Part shown: positions 53,879-63,720 of the stretch, one piece after another
Layout: every line of letters starts with the position of its first letter
Numbering within the stretch: the first letter of the stretch is position 1
NCBI GenBank assembly: GCA_036898135.1
Contig: CM072513.1
Span: 77,458,463 to 77,522,462 of the forward strand
Reading direction: 5' to 3'
DNA length: 64,000 bases
From: Oncomelania hupensis
Lineage: Eukaryota > Mollusca > Gastropoda > Littorinimorpha > Pomatiopsidae
Made by a program: the position numbers and the translations under genes
Notes under the pieces: generated by a model
Seen by the model: only the letters and a program-made list of their open reading frames with translations
Told to the model about the DNA's origin: nothing
Databases searched by the model: none

Positions 53879-54296
53879 GTTGCATAGCGCACAACCAAAT
53901 TTATAGTTTACTCCAAGCGCTCAGTCACATGCTTTTCGCACGCACTCAAAATCAACAGCAATAACGGCAATGGGGAGGGGGGAGAGGAGTAGGCATACAA
54001 ATAACCACAACATAGTACGAACAACATTCTCCCGCACTATTATTATGTACATGTACACAACAGCCCAGTAATAAACAAGGAACGTAGGAAATTAAATGAG
54101 TAATTAATCTGATCCAGCTAGACTGACAGGAATAAGGGGGTGTTTTGGCGGCGTGTGAGCAAGTTGGGAGCAGGATGAGGGGAGGTTTCGGATTTGGGCC
54201 GGGCGAAGGAGTGTTTGTGTTGGGGGGGGGGAGATAGAGAGGGGGAGTGTGGGTAGTTCGGACGCTCAGAAGCAAGCGGAAATAGAACCCAACAAC
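53879..54296. other. No gene seen
   Basis: Starts AAGTTGCATAGCGCACAACC, reminiscent of LINE/Rep-E ends. The rest is unrecognised. Confidence 0.4.
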
Positions 54297-54444
54297 CTCC
54301 ACTTTCTGGAAATTTAGTGCTTTAAATTCCCACTGTCGCTGTCTTTCTCCTTTGTTCTTTCTCATTCCTACTCTTTTCTATCAATCTACTATACTATCTT
54401 CTTCTTCGCTAGACCAGTCACCTACCTTTTTCCTTGAAAACTCT

Positions 54445-54674
54445 GAACATTGAGGTTTAACGTCTACACACACCATTGGCGATATGGCAGACGGGGATAA
54501 CCATCCCAGGGAAAGAGGGGTAGGGACCTGAATCAACACTGAACCACCAAAGCAATCATACTGCTAAAATGGACAGTGAAAATGGCCACATTTTATATCG
54601 CCCACCACGGGATTCGAACCTGGATCATCGGTGTGCCAGGCGAACGCTCTACCGATTGAGCTACGGCGGTGGGA
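54445..54674 (-). mobile_element. SINE family 3 inserted in Rep-A
   Basis: Same family and orientation as 50810-51039. Flanked by CTTGAAAACTCT (54433-54444) and CTTGAAAATTCT (54675-54686), a 12-bp duplication with one mismatch. Confidence 0.93.
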
Positions 54675-54752
54675 CTTGAAAATTCTTCCAAACTCCTCAT
54701 ATTTTATGAGATCTGATGGGTCAGCTTGGGAATATTGAACGCTTTCTGCCAA

Positions 54753-54950
54753 TTGTTTGTATGTAGATTATAGTCACACGACACTTTCGCATATAGGTGA
54801 CTACTGGACCGATTTATACTGACACCAGCGGGCCAGTTGTTGGTAAAGGGGAAAATAATATGATCACACGTTGACCAATCCGGGATTCGAACCAGCGACC
54901 TTTCGGTTACTAGCAAGACGCTCTTACCAACTGAGCTACCCGGCCCCACT
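54753..54950 (-). mobile_element. tRNA-headed SINE family 4 inserted in Rep-A
   Basis: The minus-strand head GTGGGGCCGGGTAGCTCAG, TTGGTAAGAGCGTCTTGCTA and B box TGGTTCGAATCCCGG is a very tRNA-like 5' end. A body of about 120 bp follows, ending AATCTACATACAAACAA. Flanked by CTTTCTGCCAA at 54742-54752 and 54951-54961 (perfect 11-bp duplication). Confidence 0.93.
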
Positions 54951-54982
54951 CTTTCTGCCAAATGGTCACTAGGGCTTCTTAT

Positions 54983-55555
54983 ATCCCCCGTTGGGGTGCC
55001 GGGGGTTTAAGTATAAATAGTATCCCCACTTTCTGGAAATTTAGTGCTTTAAATTCCCACTGTCGCTGTCTTTCTCATTTGCTCTTCTCATTCCTGCTCT
55101 GTTCTATCAATCTGCTATACTATCGTCTTCTTCGCTAGCCCAGTCTCCTACCTTTTTTCTTGAAAACTCTTCCGGGACAAGACTCCTTGTTTGTGTATGA
55201 GGTCTGTTGGATCAGCTTGGGAATATTGGACGCTTTCTGCCAGGTGGTCACTAGGGCTTCCTATGATGTTATTATTTAGCAATGTAGGCATTTTATATGT
55301 ATGTGTTTTGTTGATATTTTATAATGATGTTTGTATTCTATTTTGTTTTTGTAAACGGGGGTTCGATAAGTTGGGGTTTAAGCCTCAGCCGTCCCCTGCG
55401 TGGGATGTCTTTATTGTAAAGTGACTGGCTGGTGGAGAGCTTTCGGTTTTACCACTAGGGTTGTTTCAGCAGATCTTTTATGCGGATCGGGGGTTGTCCG
55501 GTCCTGATTTGGCTCGGAAGTGTCCGCTGGACCTAAATCAATAATAATGTAATGT
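54983..55555 (+). mobile_element. Rep-A, full-length reference copy inserted in another Rep-A
   Basis: Flanked by AGGGCTTCTTAT at 54971-54982 and 55556-55567, a perfect 12-bp duplication, which fixes the element's ends: ATCCCCCGTTGGGGTGCC at the start and CTAAATCAATAATAATG then TAATGT at the end. Length 573 bp. It has the GTATAAATAG box about 30 bp in, the small ORF at 55191-55424 and the short-subtype 3' end. Long, staggered-nick duplications and a variable A/T-rich tail indicate target-primed retrotransposition. Confidence 0.9.
55191..55424 (+). CDS. Small hydrophobic ORF inside Rep-A
   Basis: 77 codons: an N-terminal MRSVGSAWEYWTLSARWSLG, then a hydrophobic run LLFSNVGILYVCVLLIFY that could span a membrane, then CILFCFCKRGFDK. 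Near-identical frames occur at 9451-9684 and, on the minus strand, 15235-14939. Similarity may simply reflect recent common ancestry of the copies, so coding function is unproven. No known family recognised. Confidence 0.3.
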   Translation: MCMRSVGSAWEYWTLSARWSLGLPMMLLFSNVGILYVCVLLIFYNDVCILFCFCKRGFDKLGFKPQPSPAWDVFIVK

Positions 55556-55875
55556 AGGGCTTCTTATGTTATTATTTAGCACTGTAGGCATTTTATATGC
55601 ATGTGTTTTGTTGATATTTTATAATGATGTTTTGTTCTATTTTGTTTTTGTAAACGGGGGTTCGATAAAGTAGAGTATAGCCTCAGCGTCCCCTGCGTGG
55701 GATGTCTTTATTGTAAAGTGAACGGCTGGTGGAGTGCCTTCAGTGTTATCACTAGGGTTGTTTCGGCAGATCTTTTATACGGATCAGGGGTGAGTCCTCT
55801 TTTAACCAAGTTGTGGTCTTGACTTTTTGGTCCTGATTCGGCTCTTTTCAGTCCGCTGGACTCTGTAACCAAGGA

Positions 55876-56525
55876 ATAACTAACTAAGCTTTATTCGATA
55901 ACTTTTAAAAGCTTAATCTAACTCTTTCGAAATTATAGCAGAGTGAAAAATATTGGGTTTTCACATTTTCCAATCACGCAAATTTAAAGGTAAATAAAAA
56001 TGTCAAATCGAATGAGGGTGGAGGTTTTGGACACTCAGCAGAAAGAAGGAACGGGGAGGGGGGAGGGGGGAGGAACAGAACCCAACCGCCTTTAATCTGG
56101 AGCTGTGCTACACTCCTGTTCTATCTTCCACTAGTCCCAAAGTAAATTGGCCTTTCCAAAGACCGCACCGAGCAACCACATAGAGGGTCACAATATATCC
56201 AGTTGAGAAAAGCAACAAGTGGATATCTCATAAGCCTGCTAAATACTTGTAATATTTATTTCCCTACTGTAATATGTCTTGTGGTGTTGCATTAAAAAAT
56301 AAAAAAAAAATAAAAACTAGATGCGGCTATAGGAAAGAATCACAGCGATCCTGCACGGCTTATTGTTGGAATGGTTTCTTGTTTACTTTGACACTATAGA
56401 CTTTGTTCTACCACAGGCACCAAGGAACCCACCCCCGGCCGCTCTGCGATTCATTTAGGAAACAGAGTATTACGTGCCTTAAGTTATGTGTGTGTGTTCA
56501 GGTTTGTGCAAACGTGCTTGTGTGC

Positions 56526-56621
<96 letters not shown>

Positions 56622-57170
56622 AAGTGTAACTGAGTACAGGCGATGCATATGTTACCGGCAATCTGTGAATACTATGTAGAAGTGAAGACTAATGGTTTTT
56701 CTAGGGAGGGCTGGAGAAACTCTCCCTCTCTTACACCCTCCCTACCCTCTCTCCTTCTCCCCTTCTTTCTGTCTTACCAAATTACAACTAAAAGGAGAGT
56801 GATGTGAAATGGAAAAAGCGAACGACGAAAGGATATAAAGAAGGGGAGTTAAATCACGAAGAGAATATTCTATAAGCGGACTCCCGGTCTCAAAGTCTCA
56901 AACAGCATAAGCGATTTCGACTGTATTTTATACATTGCTTCGGCGATGATATCTAAGAATAGATGGAAACAAGTGGATTTCCTACTAATCCTACTCAATA
57001 TCCCGGGTCTCTTTACCTTTTTACAAAAAACTGGTCACTCATTGGTATCCCAGTACGCTAGCGCCTACCAAAAATCCTGGTACTCTACAGATAAATTATG
57101 AAGATAAAGATTCCAGATTCTCATTTAATTCTGTCACGAATTCAAACAGGCTAGGATTTAGTTTATTTTT
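55876..57170. other. No gene seen
   Basis: Includes compound (GT)n(GA)n at 56529-56616. Otherwise unrecognised AT-rich sequence. Confidence 0.4.
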
Positions 57171-57174
57171 ATAT

Positions 57175-57450
57175 GCTTTATATATTTCATATATTGCGCT
57201 TTTTCAGTTCAAGAGCTGCTCAAAGCGCTGAGCTGATACTGGGTATCACTCAACCCGGCTCAGGCTGTCCACATGCAGCCTTTGGGCGTATCGGTTGACT
57301 CCCCGAATTACTGAGCGCAATATTGGGCGGCCCGGGGATGGAGAAGAAGGTGTCTAATGCTGGGTAAGGTGTATTTGTGTAGCTGGCACTCATTCGTCTA
57401 GGAAATGAGCATCAGGATCTTTAACGTTCGTGCGACGAAATGGGAGCAGC
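57175..57450 (+). repeat. Rep-E, copy 2
   Basis: ATATTGCGCTTTTTCAGTTC, AAGAGCTGCTCAAAGCGCTG, GGTGTATTTGTGTAGCTGGC, ACTCATTCGTCTAGGAAATG, AGCATCAGGATCTTTAACG. Same family as 52548-52795. Confidence 0.8.
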
Positions 57451-59030
57451 AAGGGTTAGCAAGTAAAGGTAAAGGATTTCAATGGTTAGCATAGAAGAAG
57501 AAGAAAACGAAGAAGAAGAACAAGAACAAGAACAAGGAAGGAAGAAAGGAATGAGGAGGAGGAGGAGGAGGAGGAGGAGGAGGAATGAAATTTAAAAAGA
57601 AAGAATGTCAAAGAAAAAATAGAATAAATGCCATTCCATGCAGTGTAGGCCTACTATCAAACTAGAAATCTTTGCAAGCTGGGCTTTTACCCTAGTGGAG
57701 ATACAGGTCTCGAGAATCAACTCTGCAACCAAACGACCACTTCTGGTTAGCTTACTGCATGATAGTCTGTATAGGTCTGATACAGCTGACTCTTCCTTTG
57801 ACTATGCCCAAGCTTCTGGATCATACTACAGGCAAAAAGCGCATGCAAAAGGACAACCTTCTAGCTGCCGGCAGTCTGAGTTAAGTGAACAAAGTCTTTT
57901 GCGCAGAAATGTAGTTAGAATCTCGTAAAGCTAGTTCCGTGGCCATAGTCACGGTGGAAGAGTAATTATTTCACGATCAATTCTCAGTTTACTGTCGAAT
58001 ACTGTGCGGCGGCTTAAGACCTTTGGGTTATGAGATAAGAAGCACAGCACAGAGACCCTATGCATACACTTTAAAGGTTTGTTTTATTAAAGGTAAAGTA
58101 AAATCAAAGTTAGCGTTCACCTTTAGTTATAAGATGGGTTAGAAAAGTCGCCTATTAATACTATACAAATCCTGACTACTTTTTATTGACTCAATAAGAA
58201 GTTACCAAAATATTCGTTTGCAGTGAGCAGCGACAATAATAGTTAGTATTAAACTATCAAAGGTAACACTACAATAGTCATCTCTATACAAAACAAAACA
58301 CACTTCCCAACATGTTCACCAATCATCAAAGAAGATATACACACAATATACAGCGTTATGCATGTAGGCCTACATCACCATTCCCTCCCTCACCTCCCCC
58401 ACTCACACTCATATTTGCAAAATATGATAAATGGGTTTATTTAAGGTAGAAATCGGAAAGTGGTTTTTTTTTTGACGGAAAGAGCGCAAAAATCATCTAA
58501 AACTGTACGAATGACTCAATCTGATGCAAAATTGGCTCTCTCCGTCCAAAAACTTGATCTAGTTCGTCTACTGTAGGGGACGAAATAGGTCGACTTTTTT
58601 TCAAAATGTGCTCGAAAAGTGGTTGGATTTACCCCGTACCGGATAGAGCACTCCCTTGTATTTAAAACACTCTCATGCACTACAACTGCACTCCCATGCA
58701 CTAAAAGAGCACTCCCGTGTACTTAGGAAAAATTGAGTTCCTGGAAAAAAAAAAGAGTTCCTTGCAAATGAACCCATTTATTGCTAAGAAAGACAATGTC
58801 TAGTACCCATTTGTAGGTTTATGCAAGTGCACACACACACACGCAAACGCACACACACATATACACATCTCCGTTTTCAGGGAATTGAGAATGAGTCAGA
58901 ATGGATTATAATATTATGTAATAATATAAGCACTTTAAAGTAAGAGTCACATAAAGATCGTGCGCAACACAAAGGTCAGTGAATATCTAAATGTCAGCAA
59001 GAGAAAATCATTATTTTAGTTTATTAAAAG
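57451..59030. other. No gene seen
   Basis: (GAA)n and (GGA)n purine tract at 57500-57585. A 96-codon open frame at 57638-57928 has no recognisable family. Repeated GCACTCCCATGCAC / GCACTCCCGTGTAC words occur at 58645-58730. Confidence 0.4.
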
Positions 59031-59034
59031 AGGC

Positions 59035-59560
59035 CTACTCTGGCCATGCCGCCCCCGACAGATCCTTTTAACACTCACAGTGAGTGCTGCACCATTGGAA
59101 AACAACTTTTTCGAGAGTATAGTTGTTTTGTTTTTTTTTGTGCGTGTGTTTTTTTTTTTAATAACCAGTCACCATTCTGGAGCTAAAAATAGCAGCTACC
59201 AATGCCGGTCAGAGACAGAACCCGTACATAATATTGCTCGCAAGTTTTTTTGGTTTTAGATGGATGAAATAGACCCTACTCTACCCTACCCCACACACCA
59301 AAGACGCACTCTTCAAGCTGGGTGGTTCACTCACAAATAGGGTCAAAGTTCACACGGCTATAATATCGACGCGCCATAAAAAACAGGGGAAATCACTCCC
59401 TGTCACAAGCGAAATGGACAATTCCAAGGTTAGTGTTTGGTTTGAGCAAAGAAAGCCTTCTTTATTAATGTTGAATATAATAACAATGCGAATTTTAGGG
59501 TAAACCCGTTGCCGCCAAAAGTAAACAAAGTCTTCGAATTGGGGGCCTTTTAAGTGTCAA
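59035..59560 (+). repeat. Rep-D, uninterrupted copy
   Basis: Gives the full order of Rep-D blocks that are split at 27551-28865. Near 59340 the AGGGTCAAAG(T)TCACACGG block is well kept. Confidence 0.75.
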
Positions 59561-59931
59561 TGAGAGGGACGAAAATATATTTCATTGAACTGAAATTTGA
59601 AATCTTGGTGGTTTAAAGGTTTGTGATACCTAAACTAGCAGGGTTGTTGCAAAAACCAGGAAGTCGCACAGATGGAGGTCACAAATAGAAATAGACAGAC
59701 AAACAGACAGATAGACAGACAGACAGACTGACTGACTGGCAAACAGAATCATTACACCTACAGGTAAACACACAGAGGTAAACACACAGAAATAGATAGA
59801 CTGACAGAACCATTACACATACAGGTATACAAACAGAGGAAAAGCACATACACACTCTCTCTAGGTCTATCTGTCTGTCTCTGTATATCTGTGTCTGTTT
59901 CTCTCTCTTCTCCTCCCCCTTCCCTTCCTCT

Positions 59932-59935
<4 letters not shown>

Positions 59936-59998
<63 letters not shown>
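59936..59998. repeat. (CT)n microsatellite
   Basis: Pure CT, with GA-type reverse frames on the other strand. Confidence 0.97.
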
Positions 59999-60000
<2 letters not shown>

Positions 60001-60464
60001 ATTCTCTCGATTATCAGTACAACCCTTGCACGAACGACCACCACTCAAGTCTATGTTGAAGAGTTGCTCAAAACATATTACGGTCGTATACATGACACCC
60101 TTTTCAATGGAAATTGCCGCAAAGTGTGCTTAGACTACAAGAATTACAACTTTGGCCGTCACATTCCCACGAACAAGCTACTGTATATGTAAAGTACAGA
60201 ACATCGAAGATCGACCTTTCTCAAAGCGTAAATTTGATCAAAGTTATTCCTTCTGCGTTCACTGAGCAATAAAGATTTTGCATCCTATATCCTTTAAACC
60301 TGATTAAACTCAAATAAGATTTACATTCAATCCCAGAAGGATGACATTTTTTTTTGGGTGGGTGGATGGGTGGGAGGGGGGATCCTGAGACTCTGCTTCC
60401 CTGATCCTTAGGATGAGAGTATAAACTGAGGTCTAATCTGTGCACGCACCCATTTTATTGCACG

Positions 60465-60660
60465 TACTTTGAAGATCCTGACGCTTAGAGGGGTGATTGC
60501 TGAATACGCTAATAAACATAACAAGCATTAGGTCCGTTCTCCGCCATACCCGATAGCCAAGGATTGTACTGAGCTGTCTGAGCGTGAGACAATGCGCCCA
60601 AAACTGCAAGTGGGCGTCTCGGGCGGCTTCAGTTAGATCCTGTACCGGCCATAAAAAAAT
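60465..60660 (-). repeat. Rep-E, diverged antisense copy
   Basis: The reverse complement has GGTACAGGATCTAACTGAAG then CCGCCCGAGACGCCCACTTG, next to 52605-52650 GATACAGGATCTAACGCCAG, CCGCACGAGGCGCCCATTTG. The GATCCTGACGC block at the left also corresponds. Confidence 0.7.
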
Positions 60661-61012
60661 AACCCCCCACAACTGGTTGTTAGTATCGTTCCCGATCATC
60701 GCAGTGCGTGCGTTCCTAGATAGGTTAATTTCATAATTGTGCACTTCAATTCAAATATCACATTTATTCAAACCTCTTAGTATTCTGATTTTGTTGTTTC
60801 TGTTGTTGTTTGTTCGTTGTTGTTGCTTTTGTTTAAGCAATTCAGATATCGGATATATTCAAACTGAACCACCAATGATTGCTTCTTATTTAATAGATCA
60901 GCATCGTGTTTGTGTAAGTGTTCTTGTCCACAATTCTTTGAACAATATTCCTACTGTTTGGGCTAACAACAAAGATTCATATTCTGATACAGGCTGTGAT
61001 TCTGGACCACAC
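60661..61012. other. No gene seen
   Basis: T- and GTT-rich stretch near 60790-60830; no supported feature. Confidence 0.4.
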
Positions 61013-61212
61013 TTGATTGGATTCAAGATTCAAGATATATTTATTTATTGTCCCCATACATTACAAGGACATTTATCGTGTGGCCTGACAATTTTCGATC
61101 AACAAAAACAGAGAAAATAATAGAAGCTAAAATACAATAAAACATGTGCATTATTATATCACATAAACACTAAATGTAGCACCGCGATGCAGTAAAACAT
61201 AACGTATTTGCA
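61013..61212 (-). mobile_element. Rex/CR1-like LINE, 3' end
   Basis: GGATTCAAGATTCAAGATA followed by TTTATTTATTGTCCCCAT is the antisense of the repeat-tailed 3' end common in this LINE group. The element continues to the right after an RTE insertion. Confidence 0.65.
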
Positions 61213-61675
61213 CTTCCTATCCTATCCTATCCTATCCTATAACTCAAAGGTCGTTGGGGCATCACAGATTATCGTCCAACCAGCGTACTCCATCTTTCTC
61301 TGTTCTCAGCAACCCTCATGGCTTCGTTCAGTGTCAAACCAGTCCATTTTCGAATGTTGTCCTTCCACCTCTTTTTCTGTCTCCCTCTTCTTCTACCTCC
61401 TTGCGCCGTGCCTTGCAGGATGGTTTTTGCAAGGCCTGTTGCTCTGTTGACGTGGCCATACCATCGGAGTTTCCGTTTCTTTACCATTTTGAGCATGTCA
61501 TAGTGTTGTCCCATGGCTTGTGTGATGGTCTGTCCGACTTCGTTGTTGCTGATGTGCTGGGTATGGGAAATGCCCATACGTCTTCTGTAGCACCACATAT
61601 CTATGCTCCATGTATTCTTCGTTGTAGATCTGCTGTGAGGGTCCATGTTTCGCAAGCGTATAGGAGGATGGAGAG
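61213..61675 (-). mobile_element. RTE fragment inserted in the Rex-like LINE
   Basis: (TCCTA)n tail at 61216-61238, then on the minus strand the C-terminal RTE region NNEVGQTITQAMGQ, LRWYGHVNRATGLAKTIL, RRRGRQKKRWKDNIRKWTG and LNEAMRVAENRERW. It is 5'-truncated near 61675. TTGCACTTCCT at its left and TTGCCACTTCCT at 61685-61696 look like a target duplication with one indel. Confidence 0.88.
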
Positions 61676-62245
61676 GATTCAAGATTGCCACTTCCTCATA
61701 CACTACATGTACACACAACACGCACTACATCATACATAGCAAGTCCCCATATATAATAGTAACAGTGCATAAAATAAAATGATAATAAAGGAAGGGAGTG
61801 ATGCGCTATTAAAACACATACTATCATAGTTTTTATCCACTAGGTTTAAAGATGAGCAAATGTTACCAAAATTATAACTCAGTAAAACAGCCATAGTTGA
61901 ATTATAGGGAGGAAAACAATCATCGAACAGTTCAGTAAAATAATTCAACGCTTAAACATGTAACAGATATAATGGCTGAAACTAAAAATTGTAATGATAC
62001 GCCTAAAAATTAGAGCAGATAAAACAATCCATATGTATGTACAGTAAATAATACAAATCCAACATCCATCACAATTCCTTAGTCAGCCAAACTGGCACTC
62101 AGACACATCCACCCATCCAAACCCACCCCGCGCACGCACGCACACACACACACGCACACACACATACACACACCACACAAAACAATCGCACAACCTGCAA
62201 CAAACATTCATAACATCAGTTTCGAGGCAGAATCGAAGTGCATTG
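61676..62245 (-). mobile_element. Rex-like LINE, 3' untranslated region
   Basis: AT-rich non-coding stretch between the end of the RT frame (62246) and the RTE insertion, with a CA-rich tract at 62128-62185. Assigned to the LINE by position. Confidence 0.5.
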
Positions 62246-63020
62246 TCAGAACAGTTCGTAGCGGATATCACAACGACATATTATAGAGTCGCACAGCACA
62301 GCATTGGGGAGGAACGAGTCTCGCATGCGGTTAGTCCGAGCACGGAAGGACCTCAAACAACTTGACGATTCCCGCCTGGACTCGCAAGTTGCAACTGTTT
62401 GGTGGAGAGGGTGGCGATCGTCCGAGCGGATTGATGTAAACTTTCTCAAGGCCAGGCTTGGGAATATTGCACTGAGAGGCTCCAGGACCTCTCCGATGTT
62501 ATAGGGTGCTCTAGTGACTATCTTATCCAGTCGGACCATGTCATCCTTCTTAGCGCTGCTGTGATAACACAGGGAGTTGAAGGCCAGGATGCTCTGGATG
62601 GTCGACTGGAAGAAGAGACGTAGAATATCAGTGCAGACCTGGAACAGTCTCAGTTTTCTCAAGAAGAAGAGCATTTGGTTCGCCTTCTTGCATGCAGCTT
62701 CTACGTTGGGAGACCAGTTCAATTGATTGTCAATGAGTGTACCCAGGTATTTGTAGGTCTCCACCATCTCCACCGGATCGCCCTTGATGACGATAGGGTC
62801 GATGCGGGACTCTGTTCCTGCGTCTTTGACATGTTCAACTCAAGGAAGTTCGTGTCGCACCACTCCACCATCTACTCCACAGCGTGCCTGTACACCGACT
62901 CGTTGCGCTTCAGCATTAGACCCGACAGCGAAGTGTCGTCTGCAAACTTAACAAGCAGATTGTCATCGTCCGAGGCTCGGCAGTCAGCAGTGTACAGTGT
63001 GAAGAGAGCTGGGGAGAGCA
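62246..63020 (-). mobile_element. Rex/CR1-like LINE reverse transcriptase, right part
   Basis: On the minus strand from 63020: LSPALFTLYTADC, LLVKFADDTSLSGL with the catalytic FADD box, a stop in VE*MVEWCD, ELNMSKT, then the open frame 62773-62246 with ETYKYLGTLIDNQLNWSPN, LRKLRLFQVC, FFQSTIQSILAFN and ICRCDIRYELF. This thumb/C-terminal layout (YKYLGT.ID..L.W, FLRKL..F) is that of Rex1/Babar-type CR1 elements. In-frame stops and a shift near 62810 mark it as dead. Confidence 0.85.
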
Positions 63021-63025
63021 CTCAA

Positions 63026-63663
63026 TGTTACACTCGGTTTGATGATGGTGTTTTTCTTTATCAGTAGTGGATTCAGCCCCAATGCTGAAATACTGATGAG
63101 TGTAGCTCAGATTCGTTTTTTCACGCAACCCGCTCAAGCAGCATACAAGTCACTAAGTCGACGTATGAAGTTTTCCACTTTTTATTCAGCACACACCAAC
63201 AACTGCATACAATTCTCAACTCAACTCAACAACTTTCACAGCAACTCTTTAGCTTCACTATCAACAACAACACTATCTCAACAGCAACTCGGCACACGAT
63301 TAAATAACCTCTCTCTCTTCTCGAACAATTTGGTACACGGTAGAAATGACGCACTGCCACCAATCGAACTAAAGATCGTCATCACTGGCTTACGTCATAC
63401 ACATTTCCTCTACTTCCGGGAACATTCACGACCTTCGATATCCATCGGGAAATTTCTATCGACAGTAATAAACATGCAGATCCCGAAAATTCTCCAACAA
63501 TATCGACTAACGCAAATCACCAACGTTATACAAAGCCTCTCCTAACAACAATGCAAACCCAAATCAAAGGTAAATAAACTCCATTATTGAATACTTTGCA
63601 AAACGAAACGATTAGATCTATCGTGCGCGCTTTAGACACACTTTCGTTCGTTTCAACGTAACA
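63026..63663 (+). mobile_element. Solo LTR, 638 bp, inserted in the Rex-like RT
   Basis: Ends TGTTACACTCGG and AACGTAACA, flanked by CTCAA at 63021-63025 and 63664-63668. Deleting the LTR and one CTCAA rejoins the LINE codons for THAPQG and LSPALF. Same LTR family and strand as 37418-38051. Confidence 0.95.
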
Positions 63664-63720
63664 CTCAACCTTGAGGAGCATGTGTTGGCGGTGACAGCCT
63701 CAGACCTTATGAATTAAGCC
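63664..63720 (-). mobile_element. Rex-like LINE, continuation upstream of the LTR
   Basis: Minus-strand frame RLSPPTHAPQG followed by a stop where Cys is expected, i.e. the TGAPQGCVLSP motif of the RT palm. The element is lost beyond about 63720. Confidence 0.75.

Larger units (their letters stand above)
54299..55875 (+). mobile_element. Rep-A copy carrying three nested retroposons
   Basis: The host copy is 54299-54444, 54687-54752, 54962-54982 and 55568-55875. Removing the inserts restores the usual Rep-A order (ACTTTCTGGAAATTTAGTGC, CTTGAAAACTCT, GATCAGCTTGGGAATATTG-like, CTTTCTGCCAA, AGGGCTTCTTAT, GTTATTATTTAGCA, CCTCAGCGTCCCCTGCGTG). It is 5'-truncated and of the long subtype. Confidence 0.9.

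Noticed and set aside
54880..54950. Possible tRNA gene on the minus strand
   Set aside because: Good A and B boxes, but it forms the head of a SINE flanked by an 11-bp duplication.
57638..57928. 96-codon plus-strand open frame
   Set aside because: No family signature, no splice partners found, and the surrounding sequence is repeat-rich.
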